Shown here one piece after another: positions 1-8,477 of a stretch of DNA of 64,000 nt (positions are counted from its first letter, which is position 1; every line of letters begins with the position of its first letter). The notes below the pieces were generated by a model. The model saw only the letters and a list, made by a program, of their open reading frames with translations. It ran no database searches and had not been told where the DNA came from. The position numbers and the translations under genes are program-made. The DNA is taken from assembly GCF_011050055.1 (NCBI RefSeq), contig NZ_DRGM01000210.1, positions 1-64,000 on the forward strand. The letters run 5' to 3'. Source of the DNA: Pseudoalteromonas prydzensis. GTDB taxonomy: Bacteria; Pseudomonadota; Gammaproteobacteria; Enterobacterales; Alteromonadaceae.

Positions 1-627
1 GGTTTGTACTAGACGTCTTTGCGCATTGTGGTAACGCTTAGTCAGTACTTTTTTAATACCAGCCCAATCTTTGCCGGTCATTTTTAAACGTAGTGCATCA
101 TATTTAACACGCTCGCGCCAAAGCTCATCAAGCTCAGCCTGCGTTTGTGGCCACTCAGCATCTTCACGATCAAAGTAATATTCATCAGCCTCATCAAACG
201 TCATTTCTGTTTCTAGTAAACTTAACGAATACTCATAACGTTCAAAACGACGTTTCATACTAAGGTTGAAAATATCAAAGGTAAAATCAAGCTTACCTGT
301 GGTCAGCGCATTATCAAATTGGTTGCGGTATTGCTCAAATGAGGCAACATCCGCAGCCAAAAAGACGCTTTTATTAAAATCAAGGGATTCGATATAACGG
401 TCATACACTTTACTTGAAAGTGCGTCATCAAAACGAATAGGTTTGTAATGTGCACGAGTAAATAAGTTCGTCACCCGTTTGCTAGCCGTACTATGCTGAC
501 TTTCTTGTGCAAGGACTGGCAAGTCTTTTGCCGTAACAACTTCAGCGACATCAGCAACATCTGATGCAAATAATAAACCCGAATACAGGGCCGCAACTAA
601 CGGAATGAGCGTAAACTTCTGACTCAT
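1..627 (-). CDS. prc: Tail-specific (carboxy-terminal) protease Prc, N-terminal part
   Basis: Only the first 209 codons are inside the window; the PDZ and catalytic Ser/Lys domains lie beyond position 1. Prc is a periplasmic serine protease that degrades proteins from their C-termini and trims cell-wall hydrolases and penicillin-binding protein 3 in E. coli. The visible part starts MSQKFTLIPLVAALYSG, a signal peptide ending near ALYSGLLFASD, followed by the charged helical N-terminal domain typical of Prc (THLFTRAHYKP-like and FDDALSSKVYDRYIESLD segments). The gene order msrC-proQ-prc is the same as in enterics, which supports the call. It starts at an ATG 46 bases after the proQ stop, so the two are probably cotranscribed. 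Confidence 0.9.
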   Translation of the reverse strand, partial: MSQKFTLIPLVAALYSGLLFASDVADVAEVVTAKDLPVLAQESQHSTASKRVTNLFTRAHYKPIRFDDALSSKVYDRYIESLDFNKSVFLAADVASFEQYRNQFDNALTTGKLDFTFDIFNLSMKRRFERYEYSLSLLETEMTFDEADEYYFDREDAEWPQTQAELDELWRERVKYDALRLKMTGKDWAGIKKVLTKRYHNAQRRLVQT

Positions 628-648
628 ACACAACTCCTTAATTTATAT

Positions 649-684
649 ACAGCTTTTAGATAATGTACAGCTTTTAGATAATGT
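649..684. repeat. 18-bp perfect tandem duplication across the proQ stop codon
   Basis: The 18-bp unit acagcttttagataatgt occurs twice without a gap (649-666 and 667-684). The unit on the right contains the last codons and stop of proQ on the minus strand; the left copy repeats them in untranslated DNA between proQ and prc. This looks like a recent slippage duplication that lengthens the proQ-prc spacer without changing either protein. Confidence 0.9.
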
Positions 685-1324
685 ACAGGCTGTCTGCTTT
701 AGTTTTAACTTGCATGCCCGTTACCAACTCAACATGAACATCATCTTTGTTCACTTCAGTGATTACGGCATTAACAAGAGCTTGGCCAAGTTTAACTTTA
801 ACTTTGTTATTAACCTTGACCTCACTTGCTGGTAAAGGTTCAATTTTACCTGAACGTTTAACCGGCGCAGCCTTCGCTGGTGCAGTGTTAACTTTAACGT
901 TTTTATCAGCTGACTTGCTGAATTGGCCAGGTTTCTTTTTGTAAGGTTTTGTGTCTGAATCATTACGTGGGCGCTGCGCTTTTTTACGCTTAGCCATTTT
1001 CGCACGGCTTTCTTCAAGGGCCTTTTGAGCATGATCAATATGTTCTTGCTCAACTTTGGCGCCGTGATTACCATCTAAGTCAATACGAAACTCAGACTTA
1101 GTCACCGCTTCTAAATAACGCCAATTCGACGTGTATTTTCTAAGCGCTTGACGAACCTGCGTTTTACTAACTTTTTCAGACCCTTCAATTCGCTCAGCGA
1201 TATCTTTAAAGATACCTACTTTCAGCGGCTTGATACCGTCTTTTTGTTTAAAACATTGTGGGAATTCTTGATATAAAAATTCCAACACTTCATTAATATC
1301 TTTTAGCTTGTTTGTGGTTTCCAT
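674..1324 (-). CDS. proQ: RNA chaperone ProQ
   Basis: ProQ is a global RNA-binding protein of the ProQ/FinO family that stabilises small RNAs and mRNA 3' ends; it was first named for its effect on the osmoporter ProP. The 216-residue product has the expected three parts: an N-terminal FinO-like domain (about 5-125, with VLEFLYQEFPQCF and FKDIAERIEG), a Lys/Arg/Pro-rich linker (about 110-165), and a C-terminal Tudor-like domain (about 170-216, VKVKLGQALVNAVITEV). It is slightly shorter than the E. coli protein because of the linker. It lies upstream of prc on the same strand, the conserved arrangement. Confidence 0.95.
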   Translation of the reverse strand: METTNKLKDINEVLEFLYQEFPQCFKQKDGIKPLKVGIFKDIAERIEGSEKVSKTQVRQALRKYTSNWRYLEAVTKSEFRIDLDGNHGAKVEQEHIDHAQKALEESRAKMAKRKKAQRPRNDSDTKPYKKKPGQFSKSADKNVKVNTAPAKAAPVKRSGKIEPLPASEVKVNNKVKVKLGQALVNAVITEVNKDDVHVELVTGMQVKTKADSLYII

Positions 1325-1339
1325 TTTAGAACCTATGTT

Positions 1340-1618
1340 TCACATCTTTTCATCAAGGGACGAATCGACGTAGTGTGTTACCCAGTCGACCAGCTCTTCA
1401 AAGTCGGCTTCAATTACAGCCATATCACCTCGAAGGTGTTCCCAAATACCATTAATTATTTCATCAATTAATTCACATTCCGTGTCATCAGGGAGACGAT
1501 CCCAGGCAATATGAATTAAATCGTTGAGCGTTTCCGCTACATGTTCTTCATCCCCTTCCCAATCACCCACATCGGTGATGGCAAACAGATAATCCTGTAC
1601 ATTTACTAAGTCTTTCAT
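1340..1618 (-). CDS. Small acidic conserved-looking protein, function unknown
   Basis: This 92-residue protein is strongly acidic (rich in Asp and Glu, for example DVGDWEGDEEHVAE) and has no signal peptide or membrane segment. Its ATG overlaps the msrC stop codon by four bases and it ends 15 bases before proQ, so it is almost certainly translated as part of a msrC-orf-proQ-prc transcript. I do not recognise the family. The repeated Trp/Asp pattern and predicted helices suggest a compact, all-helical cytoplasmic protein. Translational coupling to msrC is the best evidence that it is real. Confidence 0.75.
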   Translation of the reverse strand: MKDLVNVQDYLFAITDVGDWEGDEEHVAETLNDLIHIAWDRLPDDTECELIDEIINGIWEHLRGDMAVIEADFEELVDWVTHYVDSSLDEKM

Positions 1619-2076
1619 GCAATTGTTGCCTCAAAACACGCTACGAGTGCTTCTAAACCTTGCTGATCATCCGCATCAAACCGAGCAATACTTGGACTGT
1701 CTATATCTAAGACTGCAAATACTTCACCATTTTTATGGACAGGTATTACTATCTCAGAGTTAGACGCTGCATCACAGGCAATATGTCCTGCAAATGCATG
1801 TACATCTTCAACAAGTTGAGTTTGCGCAGTTGCAGCGGCAGTCCCACAGACACCCTTTCCGACAGGAATACGGATACATGCAGGGTTACCTTGAAACGGA
1901 CCAAGCACTAATTCAGTGGGTGAGTCGATTAAATAAAACCCAGCCCAATTGACATCATCAAGTGACGTAAATAACAGCGCGCTGATATTCGCCATATTGG
2001 CAATAATATTAGGCTCACCAGTAATTAGCGATTCAGTTTGTTTAACTAATGACTGGTAAAATTCTTGCTTTTGCAT
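1615..2076 (-). CDS. msrC: Free methionine-(R)-sulfoxide reductase, GAF-domain type
   Basis: The enzyme (fRMsr, YebR in E. coli) reduces free methionine-R-sulfoxide in the cytoplasm. The 153-residue product is a single GAF domain. The family's catalytic cysteine pattern is visible: one Cys in GNPACIRIP, one in GKGVCGTAA and one in GHIACDAAS, and the substrate-site acidic patch DVNWAGFYL near residue 40 is present. It heads the group msrC-small ORF-proQ-prc, overlapping the next gene by four bases. The gene order equals yebR-proQ-prc of enterics. Confidence 0.92.
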   Translation of the reverse strand: MQKQEFYQSLVKQTESLITGEPNIIANMANISALLFTSLDDVNWAGFYLIDSPTELVLGPFQGNPACIRIPVGKGVCGTAAATAQTQLVEDVHAFAGHIACDAASNSEIVIPVHKNGEVFAVLDIDSPSIARFDADDQQGLEALVACFEATIA

Positions 2077-2201
2077 ACCAAACTACTTCTTATCAAACAT
2101 ACAGTAGCTAAAGGTACTCTTTGTCGCCAATAATTGAAACCTTTTCAAAGCAAAAAAAAACAATTTGCCCTAAATTTCAGCAAGCTTGGTTAATAATTCT
2201 G

Positions 2202-2597
2202 CTATTGAGGAGGTTGTTGTTTTACTGCACCTTGTCTTAGGCCATATAAAAATAACCCTGCTGCAAGTGCAGACATTACAGTGTTAATCAAAAATACCAT
2301 ACCGCCTGTGGCGCTGAGTAAATAACTAAATATTGCACCACCAAGTAAGCCTAATGTCAGTACCCCTGAGTAATTTACTTTTGCGTACTTATACATCAAT
2401 AAATACCCAGGTACGACAAACGCAGCCATGGTTAAACCGACAATATGTGCATTGGCTATCGCACTCATGAGTAACTGGAAAAAGGTAGTCAGCGGATCGG
2501 TATTGAGCGTTAATGCATAATAAACGCCTAACACACTGCCGATGATCACAGGTGAAAGTAATGATAACCCAACACTTTTTGCAAGCCGATGCTTCAT
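2202..2597 (-). CDS. Small integral membrane protein, function unknown
   Basis: The product has 131 residues and about four hydrophobic helices (roughly 10-30, 40-68, 75-95 and 98-118), with a basic N-terminus (MKHRLAK) and a short polar tail. I see no catalytic motif and do not recognise the family. It stands alone, on the minus strand, between msrC and the tRNA-Ser pair. An alternative start or a frame-shifted reading is unlikely because the hydrophobic pattern is regular throughout. Confidence 0.7.
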   Translation of the reverse strand: MKHRLAKSVGLSLLSPVIIGSVLGVYYALTLNTDPLTTFFQLLMSAIANAHIVGLTMAAFVVPGYLLMYKYAKVNYSGVLTLGLLGGAIFSYLLSATGGMVFLINTVMSALAAGLFLYGLRQGAVKQQPPQ

Positions 2598-2707
2598 AAT
2601 ACGTCCTTAAAATCAGGCTTAGAATAAATACTAAGGATGCATGATGTTTTACAACATCGAAATAGAGACTATGGTCGTAATTTTCAATAATAAAAACTTT
2701 AGGCACA

Positions 2708-2733
2708 AAAAAGCCCGCTTAATCAGCGGGCTA
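2708..2733 (-). terminator. Intrinsic terminator after the tRNA-Ser genes
   Basis: An eight-base-pair stem (agcccgct / agcgggct) with a five-base loop is followed on the minus strand by a run of six T. It lies eight bases past the CCA end of the downstream tRNA-Ser and would end the tRNA transcript. Confidence 0.85.
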
Positions 2734-2740
2734 TTTTATA

Positions 2741-2831
2741 TGGTGGAGAGATAGGGATTTGAACCCTAGAGGGGCTACAAACCCCTGCCGGTTTTCAAGA
2801 CCGGTGCATTCGGCCACTCTGCCATCTCTCC
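2741..2831 (-). tRNA. tRNA-Ser (anticodon UGA), copy 2 of the transcript
   Basis: The minus strand folds as a class II tRNA with a long variable arm. The acceptor stem is GGAGAGA/TCTCTCC, the anticodon arm reads CCGGTCTTGAAAACCGG with anticodon TGA, and CCA is encoded at 2741-2743. It is 91 bases long. E. coli has serT, the same isoacceptor, next to yccA, as here. Confidence 0.95.
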
Positions 2832-2884
2832 GAAACTGCTTTAAGTTACGAGTAAGAGTGTACTCACAACTATTTTAAATTAGG

Positions 2885-2975
2885 TGGTGGAGAGATAGGG
2901 ATTTGAACCCTAGAGGGGCTATAAACCCCTGCCGGTTTTCAAGACCGGTGCATTCGACCACTCTGCCATCTCTCC
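2885..2975 (-). tRNA. tRNA-Ser (anticodon UGA), copy 1 of the transcript
   Basis: This is a near-identical second copy of the tRNA-Ser(UGA) gene, 91 bases with encoded CCA. It differs from its neighbour at two positions, one in the D-loop (gac for gcc on the plus strand) and one in the variable-arm loop. The copies are 53 bases apart on the same strand and probably share one transcript ending at the terminator at 2708-2733. Confidence 0.95.
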
Positions 2976-3228
2976 GCACGGCCTGCATAATAGAGAAGGC
3001 AGTGGTCTTTGTGAAGCTTTTTTTTCAAAAAAAAGTTTAACTGCTTAAAAAACCATTAATTTGTACACTCTTAACACAGCGCAGAGTAAAAACCATGCAA
3101 AATTGAACTTTTCTTTTTAATTATCGGTCTATTGAACTACAAAGGTTTGCCCTAATATAGAAGTATTGGTAATCTAACTTCAGTTTAATTATCACAACTT
3201 AAAAACAGGTTTCTAAAGGAGCTCTAAA

Positions 3229-3894
3229 ATGGCATTTAATCATTCGTACAATACCGCTAGACCGGTTATGTCGACCATTGAAACAAACAAGGTACTTAAA
3301 AACACCTATTTCTTATTGGCTATGACATTAGCATTTAGTGCTGTGACGGCTGGTATCTCAATGGCATTACAACTCCCTTATTTTATGGGGTTAGTTTTCA
3401 CGCTTGTTTCTTTCGGCCTATTATTTGTGGTAAATAAAAAAGCTGACAGTGCATCAGGCGTTGCATGGGTATTCGCATTCACGGGTTTAATGGGCGCTGG
3501 CCTTGGTCCACTGCTTAACCATTATGCTGCTATGCCGAATGGCCCTATGCTTATTATGCAAGCGTTAGGTTCTACGGCTTTGATCTTTTTAGGCCTGTCT
3601 GCTTATGCACTTAACACTAAGAAAGACTTCTCATTTATGGGTGGTTTTTTAACCGTGGGTCTTATCGTTGTGATCATCGCCAGTATCGTGAATATCTTCA
3701 TTGGTAGTTCATTGATGTTTATGGTGCTCAATGCAGCGGTTGTATTAATTATGTCTGGTCTTATCTTATTTGATACTAGCCGCATTATTAACGGTGGCGA
3801 AACTAACTACATTCGTGCAACTGTTTCTTTATATTTAAGTGTATATAACTTATTTACTTCATTGCTTGCACTACTTGGCGCAAATAATGACTAA
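3229..3894 (+). CDS. yccA: Bax-inhibitor-1 family membrane protein YccA (FtsH modulator)
   Basis: YccA is an inner-membrane protein of the BI-1/TMBIM family; in E. coli it is a substrate and modulator of the FtsH protease. The 221-residue product has seven hydrophobic segments. Its N-terminus (TNKVLKNTYFLLAMTLAFSA) and C-terminus (GGETNYIRATVSLYLSVYNL) match the E. coli protein closely. The start is set by a strong Shine-Dalgarno sequence (aaaggagct) eight bases upstream. A terminator at 3914-3937 separates it from tusD. Confidence 0.95.
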   Translation: MAFNHSYNTARPVMSTIETNKVLKNTYFLLAMTLAFSAVTAGISMALQLPYFMGLVFTLVSFGLLFVVNKKADSASGVAWVFAFTGLMGAGLGPLLNHYAAMPNGPMLIMQALGSTALIFLGLSAYALNTKKDFSFMGGFLTVGLIVVIIASIVNIFIGSSLMFMVLNAAVVLIMSGLILFDTSRIINGGETNYIRATVSLYLSVYNLFTSLLALLGANND

Positions 3895-3913
3895 TTAAAT
3901 AGTTCTGTTAAAA

Positions 3914-3937
3914 TAGCCCCTCTTTAGGGGCTTTTTT
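3914..3937 (+). terminator. Intrinsic terminator after yccA
   Basis: The stem agcccc / ggggct with a short loop is followed by six T. It lies 20 bases past the yccA stop and 13 bases before the tusD start, so tusD needs readthrough or its own promoter. Confidence 0.8.
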
Positions 3938-3949
3938 ATTGGAATAGTT

Positions 3950-4303
3950 TTGGCACGATTTGTACTTTCTCTGCACAATGCACCATCGGATCATGATACC
4001 ACGCAACGTTTGGTTAAATTTGCACAAGCATGTTTAACACAAGGGCATAACATCGATGCCATTTTTTTGTATCAGAACGGCGTTTTTCATGCCAACGAGC
4101 AACTAGATTTGGCTGCTGATGAATTACCGATTAATGCGTTATGGCAACAATTACATCAGCAAGGGGTCAATTTAATGTTATGCGTTACTGCCGCTGAAAA
4201 GCGTGGTGTAGACATAAACAATACCGGCGTGTTCACTGTTGCAGGTCTTGCTGAATTTGCCATGCTAGCTAGTGATGCCGACAAATGGGTGCAGTTTAAA
4301 TGA
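3950..4303 (+). CDS. tusD: Sulfurtransferase TusD (DsrE family)
   Basis: TusD is a subunit of the TusBCD heterohexamer, which passes persulfide sulfur from TusA to TusE for 2-thiolation of U34 in tRNAs. The 117-residue product contains the catalytic cysteine in LMLCVTAAEKRG, matching Cys78 of E. coli TusD. The start is a TTG (TTG GCA CGA TTT); no in-frame ATG precedes the conserved beginning RFVLSLHNAP. The stop overlaps the tusC start by four bases. Confidence 0.93.
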   Translation: MARFVLSLHNAPSDHDTTQRLVKFAQACLTQGHNIDAIFLYQNGVFHANEQLDLAADELPINALWQQLHQQGVNLMLCVTAAEKRGVDINNTGVFTVAGLAEFAMLASDADKWVQFK

Positions 4304-4656
4304 TCAATGTACTTGTATTAAGCCAACATAGTCCTTTTGATGACTTACATATTCGTGATGCATTAGATATGACATTAATATTCGCTGCTGTTGAGCAAAA
4401 TATTAGCTGGTTATTTAGCGGTCCTGCGGTACTTGCCTTAAAAAAACATCAACAACCTGAACAGATAGGTTTAAAAAATTACTTTAAGACCATTAAAACA
4501 CTAGAAATTTACGATGTTGAAAACATTTATGTATGTGAAAAGTCTCTGCTCGAGTATGGCCTTGATAAACATAACCTAGTAGTAGAAGTAAAAGCGCTTA
4601 ATTATCAGCAGCAAAGTCAACTGATTGCCCAGCAACAACAGATAGTGAACTTATGA
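4300..4656 (+). CDS. tusC: Sulfurtransferase complex subunit TusC (DsrF family)
   Basis: TusC is the structural middle subunit of TusBCD. The 118-residue product shows the DsrE/DsrF fold pattern (VLVLSQHSPFDDLHIRDALD at the N-terminus, LDMTLIFAAVEQ and IYVCEKSLLEYG). It overlaps tusD at its start and tusB at its end by four bases each, so the three are translationally coupled in fixed stoichiometry. Confidence 0.92.
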   Translation: MINVLVLSQHSPFDDLHIRDALDMTLIFAAVEQNISWLFSGPAVLALKKHQQPEQIGLKNYFKTIKTLEIYDVENIYVCEKSLLEYGLDKHNLVVEVKALNYQQQSQLIAQQQQIVNL

Positions 4657-4919
4657 GCACCTTACATATATTTTCCAAGCCACTTGGCTATTACAACACA
4701 GATCAATTAGTTAACCTGATCCAGCCAACGGACAAAGTACTATTATTAAGTGACGCATGCTTTGCTATTAGCCAATTTAGACAACTTGCAACGCACTTAT
4801 TAATACTTGCTGATGACGCCAAGGTACGAGATATCACAATCAATCAGCCCGATCATTCGCTTAGTTATGACGACTTTGTCGCGCTAACATTAGCAACATC
4901 TCACTCTATTACGTGGTAA
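4653..4919 (+). CDS. tusB: Sulfurtransferase complex subunit TusB (DsrH family)
   Basis: The 88-residue product is the small subunit of the tRNA 2-thiolation relay complex. The features VLLLSDACFAI and LLILADDAKVRDI fit the DsrH family. Its ATG overlaps the tusC stop by four bases and it ends three bases before tusE. It is the least conserved of the set; the call rests partly on its position between tusC and tusE. Confidence 0.88.
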   Translation: MSTLHIFSKPLGYYNTDQLVNLIQPTDKVLLLSDACFAISQFRQLATHLLILADDAKVRDITINQPDHSLSYDDFVALTLATSHSITW

Positions 4920-4922
4920 CGC

Positions 4923-5252
4923 ATGCTTGAATTTAATAATCAAATTATCGACACGGATAAACAAGGTTACTTACTTGATCACCAGTTATGGAATGAACAA
5001 TTAGCCTGCGTTATTGCCGAGCAAGAAAACATTGAATTAACCTCTCAACACTGGGAAGTGATCCATTTTGTGCGTAATTTCTATTTAGAATACAACACTA
5101 GCCCAGCAATAAGAATGTTAGTTAAAGCAATGGCAAAAGCGCTAGGTGAAGATAAAGGCAATAGTATCTACCTTTATAAACTGTTTCCTAAAGGCCCTGC
5201 TAAGCAAGCAACTAAAATAGCCGGTTTACCAAAACCGGCACGGTGCATTTAA
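4923..5252 (+). CDS. tusE: TusE, DsrC-like sulfur acceptor of the tRNA 2-thiolation relay
   Basis: TusE takes persulfide from TusD and hands it to MnmA. The 109-residue product ends ARCI, with the essential penultimate Cys at residue 108. The DsrC-type helices ([36 protein letters not shown]) and the typical [14 protein letters not shown] segment are present. It is the fourth gene of a tight tusD-C-B-E cluster. Confidence 0.95.
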   Translation: MLEFNNQIIDTDKQGYLLDHQLWNEQLACVIAEQENIELTSQHWEVIHFVRNFYLEYNTSPAIRMLVKAMAKALGEDKGNSIYLYKLFPKGPAKQATKIAGLPKPARCI

Positions 5253-5254
5253 CA

Positions 5255-5932
5255 ATGACAACTGTTAAACCAAATAATACAGCAAAACGTCGAAATAGCG
5301 GCCGTAGTTATAATCGCGGTGCAATTACAACCAAAAAAGTGAATAACTCAATAAAGCGCGAGATCAAACCAGCCATTGCCGCAAGTGAGCGCAAAATTGT
5401 CTTATTTAATAAACCCTTTGATGTGTTGTGCCAGTTTACTGATGAAGCAAACAGACAAACCTTAGCTGACTTTATTGCCATTAAAGATGTGTATGCTGCA
5501 GGACGATTAGATAGAGACAGTGAGGGCCTGCTATTGCTCACTAATTGTGGCAAGTTACAAAACACTTTAACAGCGCCAAACAAAAAAACCAGTAAAACTT
5601 ACTGGGCACAAGTTGAAGGTGAGCCAACTGATGCAGCAATTAAACAACTGTGCCAAGGCGTCGAGCTCAAAGATGGACTCACATTACCCGCTATTGTTAA
5701 ACGTATAGATGAGCCAACTTTATGGCCACGTAATCCTCCCGTTAGAGAGCGAAAAAACATTCCAACGAGTTGGCTCAGTATTACTCTTACCGAAGGGCGT
5801 AATCGCCAAGTAAGAAGGATGACAGCACATATTGGCCACCCTACTTTACGTTTAATTCGTTATCGTATTGGTGACTACACGTTAAAAGGAATTGATAATG
5901 GCCATTTTAAAGTAATCGCTGATGAACAATAA
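5255..5932 (+). CDS. rluE: 23S rRNA pseudouridine(2457) synthase RluE
   Basis: RluE makes pseudouridine 2457 in 23S rRNA. The 225-residue product has a basic N-terminal extension, the RsuA-family start [15 protein letters not shown], the catalytic aspartate in [17 protein letters not shown], and the RluE-type [18 protein letters not shown] segment followed by [15 protein letters not shown]. The ATG at 5255 is preferred; an in-frame GTG at 5243 would overlap the tusE stop and adds only four residues. It lies three bases past tusE, so it may be cotranscribed with the tus genes. Confidence 0.93.
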   Translation: MTTVKPNNTAKRRNSGRSYNRGAITTKKVNNSIKREIKPAIAASERKIVLFNKPFDVLCQFTDEANRQTLADFIAIKDVYAAGRLDRDSEGLLLLTNCGKLQNTLTAPNKKTSKTYWAQVEGEPTDAAIKQLCQGVELKDGLTLPAIVKRIDEPTLWPRNPPVRERKNIPTSWLSITLTEGRNRQVRRMTAHIGHPTLRLIRYRIGDYTLKGIDNGHFKVIADEQ

Positions 5933-5947
5933 AGTAAGCTAAATTTG

Positions 5948-5980
5948 AGCGCTGCTATTTTAAATGCGCCTAGCAGCGCT
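5948..5980. terminator. Hairpin between converging rluE and a diguanylate cyclase gene
   Basis: A perfect nine-base-pair inverted repeat (agcgctgct / agcagcgct) with a 15-base loop lies between the two gene ends. It lacks a strong T-run on either side, so termination by it is only probable. Confidence 0.45.
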
Positions 5981-5994
5981 GGCTGATTTTGCTA

Positions 5995-7278
5995 TCAATC
6001 TTCACTAACAACAATACAATTACGGCCTTGTCCTTTTGCTTGGTACAAGGCTTTATCTGCCGCATCAACAAAATAGGTATAATCGCCAGTTTGGGGATTA
6101 TGCAAAGTTTTAATGCCCATGCTTAGTGTTATATAACCAATATCAGTATATTCATGCTTAATAACTAACTGATTAATGGCTTGCTGGATTTGTAATGCAC
6201 TATGTAAAGCCTTTTTCGGATCAGCCTCTGGCAGTAGCACCACAAATTCCTCACCGCCAAAACGTGCAACAAAGTCCTTTTCGTGATTCATCGTCGCCGC
6301 AATACATTGTGCAATTTGATACAAGCATTCATCGCCTTTAATATGGCCGTAGTTGTCGTTGTATTGTTTAAAATAATCGATGTCGATTAAGAGCATTGAT
6401 AACGGTTTTATTTTTTTATGCATTAATTCAAGTTCATTGACTAACTTGTCATCAAAGCAACGTCGATTGGCAATTTGAGTTAATGAGTCTACAAAAGCCA
6501 TGTCGCGAAGTGTATCTTCAACAGCTAAATGCTGTGTTACATCCTTAAAAATAGCTAAAAATTCGTGTTTAAAATATCTTCCCGAAATTTCCATCATTAT
6601 ATGGGAGCCATCTTTACAAGTAACACAATAAACTTGTGGTTGAATATCAGTATCATTTTCTAACGCAAAGCTAAGAGCTTGTTGCCACGTTTGTCGCACC
6701 CACACCAGATAGTGTGGATCAGGGTAAGCATTAAGCCACCAATCATTGAGTGTTGGAATATCGTCAATAGTGTAGCCAAACACATCAACAAAACGTTGGT
6801 TTATGCGGATTATATTCTCGGTGTGCATACATACATTGCATAAAGGTATGGGCACTTGCGTAAATAAATTAACGTATTCGCTCAAATCATGCTGACGGGT
6901 TGATGGTTTATTATGTTGCGTTAAATGTTCAATATTATGGTGTACCGAAACAAAATTATGCTGGCTCGTTGTTGTATGCATCGATAGCGCGAAGTACCAT
7001 TCTTGCCACCAGGTTGCTAGCTGTGAAACAAGAAAAGACTCAGACTCACTTGTCGTTTTCAAATTCACAGCAACACTTTTGAGCAGACTATCTAAGCTAC
7101 TGTATTCAATTACACCCCATTGTTGATAATTTGAAAGGGTATTTTCAAACACCCGATACGCATCAACTCTTAAAGTACTGCGCGTATCATCAACCATCGT
7201 TACTAATTGTGATTTAGAGTTGCAGGCATATTGTGCAACGAAGTTAATTATTGATTGTTGATAGAAAATATTGTCCAT
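5995..7278 (-). CDS. PAS-GGDEF diguanylate cyclase
   Basis: The 427-residue product (from the ATG at 7278) has a helical N-terminal region of about 130 residues, a PAS domain (about 135-255, IIRINQRFVDVFGYTIDD), and a C-terminal GGDEF domain with the active-site motif ARFGGEEFVVLLPE. It should make cyclic di-GMP. The RxxD inhibitory site that usually sits five residues before GGEEF reads HEKD, so product inhibition is probably lost. There is no membrane segment or signal peptide, so the enzyme is cytoplasmic. A GTG at 7317 would add 13 residues, but the ATG has the better ribosome-binding site (ggg at a fair distance). Confidence 0.88.
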   Translation of the reverse strand: MDNIFYQQSIINFVAQYACNSKSQLVTMVDDTRSTLRVDAYRVFENTLSNYQQWGVIEYSSLDSLLKSVAVNLKTTSESESFLVSQLATWWQEWYFALSMHTTTSQHNFVSVHHNIEHLTQHNKPSTRQHDLSEYVNLFTQVPIPLCNVCMHTENIIRINQRFVDVFGYTIDDIPTLNDWWLNAYPDPHYLVWVRQTWQQALSFALENDTDIQPQVYCVTCKDGSHIMMEISGRYFKHEFLAIFKDVTQHLAVEDTLRDMAFVDSLTQIANRRCFDDKLVNELELMHKKIKPLSMLLIDIDYFKQYNDNYGHIKGDECLYQIAQCIAATMNHEKDFVARFGGEEFVVLLPEADPKKALHSALQIQQAINQLVIKHEYTDIGYITLSMGIKTLHNPQTGDYTYFVDAADKALYQAKGQGRNCIVVSED

Positions 7279-7798
7279 ATATTGCCCATTAATTACGTAC
7301 GCGTAAAAACCGTGCACTTAAAAGTACACCAGAATAATTTAAAGGAATGTAAGCAGATGAAAGTATTCGGCGTGAAAAGATTAGTAAAGAGCAGTTGATT
7401 AATGTAAACGAGATAAAAGTAAGGTAGCAATGCTAAAACTATTTTTATAATTGCAGTTAAAAAAATCACAACTTTAAAATACCCTTAATAACTTTATCAG
7501 GTCCAGTTATTTATGTGAATTCTAGCACTAAAATTTAGCCGATGATTATTTAAGCAATAAAAAATCTCTCATATAAGAATAAATAAGGGTAGATTTATCA
7601 CCTGACTCTGTATAAAAGTGCTAACCCCTGTACATTTTAACAATCTAAAAAGACGACTTTATGGCGCACAATATGCTTATTTTCTTAAATAACTCAAGTA
7701 TGTTACTGCGCTGCCGTTATACATAATTGTATGTATAGATTATCGACTTGAAAATACGGTGTTAATTGCATTATCGCGTGCATGGGATCAGGTGCTAT
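7279..7798. other. Gene-free stretch between divergent genes
   Basis: This stretch of about 500 bases separates the divergent diguanylate cyclase and PilZ-like genes and must hold both promoters. It is AT-rich. I see no structured RNA, repeat or convincing small gene in it; two ATG-started frames of 13 and 21 codons (near 7358 and 7661) have no support. Confidence 0.5.
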
Positions 7799-8365
7799 AT
7801 GGATATGACCAATGAAGAACTAAATTTTATAACGGATCTTTTTCAAGTGACGACTCCTGCAAAATTGCAGGACAATCATACGCTGACATTACAAAGCGCT
7901 GTCCCTGCCAATATTGCTGAATTACTAAACAATACAAAATTAACACTACTGGCTGAAGTTGGCGATTATCAATTATGGTTTCCACTTGCAATAAAAATTG
8001 ATAAAACAGGCGTTTTGACCCCAGTACTAAGCGCCCCTGAAGTTATTGATACACGAGGAATAAAACGCTGTTGGCGTGGTGATAATCTCAATATTCAGAG
8101 CCAAGGCTTTGAAGTAGAATCAATCTCAAGTACTGGGCTTTTTCTAAAATCTACGACTCAAAAGGCTCCTTTAGCGGTTGATCAACAAATAAAATTAACC
8201 CTGCCAAACAAGAGAAATATTACTATCGACATCGAGCCGGTACGTTTTAGTAAGCGAGGCATGGCCGCCAAGATCACTCATATTCATCAAGGGAAAGAAC
8301 ATCTCAGGGCCTATTTATTCGAAGCCCATAAGCGCCAACATGCCAATTTATATGAGTCCAGATAA
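7799..8365 (+). CDS. PilZ-like domain protein, putative cyclic di-GMP effector
   Basis: The 188-residue product looks like a two-part PilZ-type protein: an N-terminal YcgR-like barrel (about 20-90, VPANIAELLNNTKLTLLAEVGDYQLWFPL) and a C-terminal barrel (about 95-170, FEVESISSTGLFLKS, which resembles the PilZ D/NxSxxG motif as SSTG). The upstream Arg pair of PilZ would be in GIKRCWRGD. The start is the ATG at 7799 with an agg seven bases before it, rather than the TTG at 7766. It is divergent from a diguanylate cyclase, which fits a cyclic di-GMP role. The motif match is partial. Confidence 0.6.
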   Translation: MDMTNEELNFITDLFQVTTPAKLQDNHTLTLQSAVPANIAELLNNTKLTLLAEVGDYQLWFPLAIKIDKTGVLTPVLSAPEVIDTRGIKRCWRGDNLNIQSQGFEVESISSTGLFLKSTTQKAPLAVDQQIKLTLPNKRNITIDIEPVRFSKRGMAAKITHIHQGKEHLRAYLFEAHKRQHANLYESR

Positions 8366-8477
8366 CCGCTTATAAAGCTTAATATTGATAATTCACCGTT
8401 GTGTGTTAGTCGCAGCTAGTTGCAGTGAAGTTAGCACAGCGATAAGCTAAACCTTTATTGTAATAAATGAAGGTTCT

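Noticed and set aside
7661..7726. 21-codon frame before the PilZ-like gene
   Set aside because: No ribosome-binding site and no downstream terminator; likely chance.
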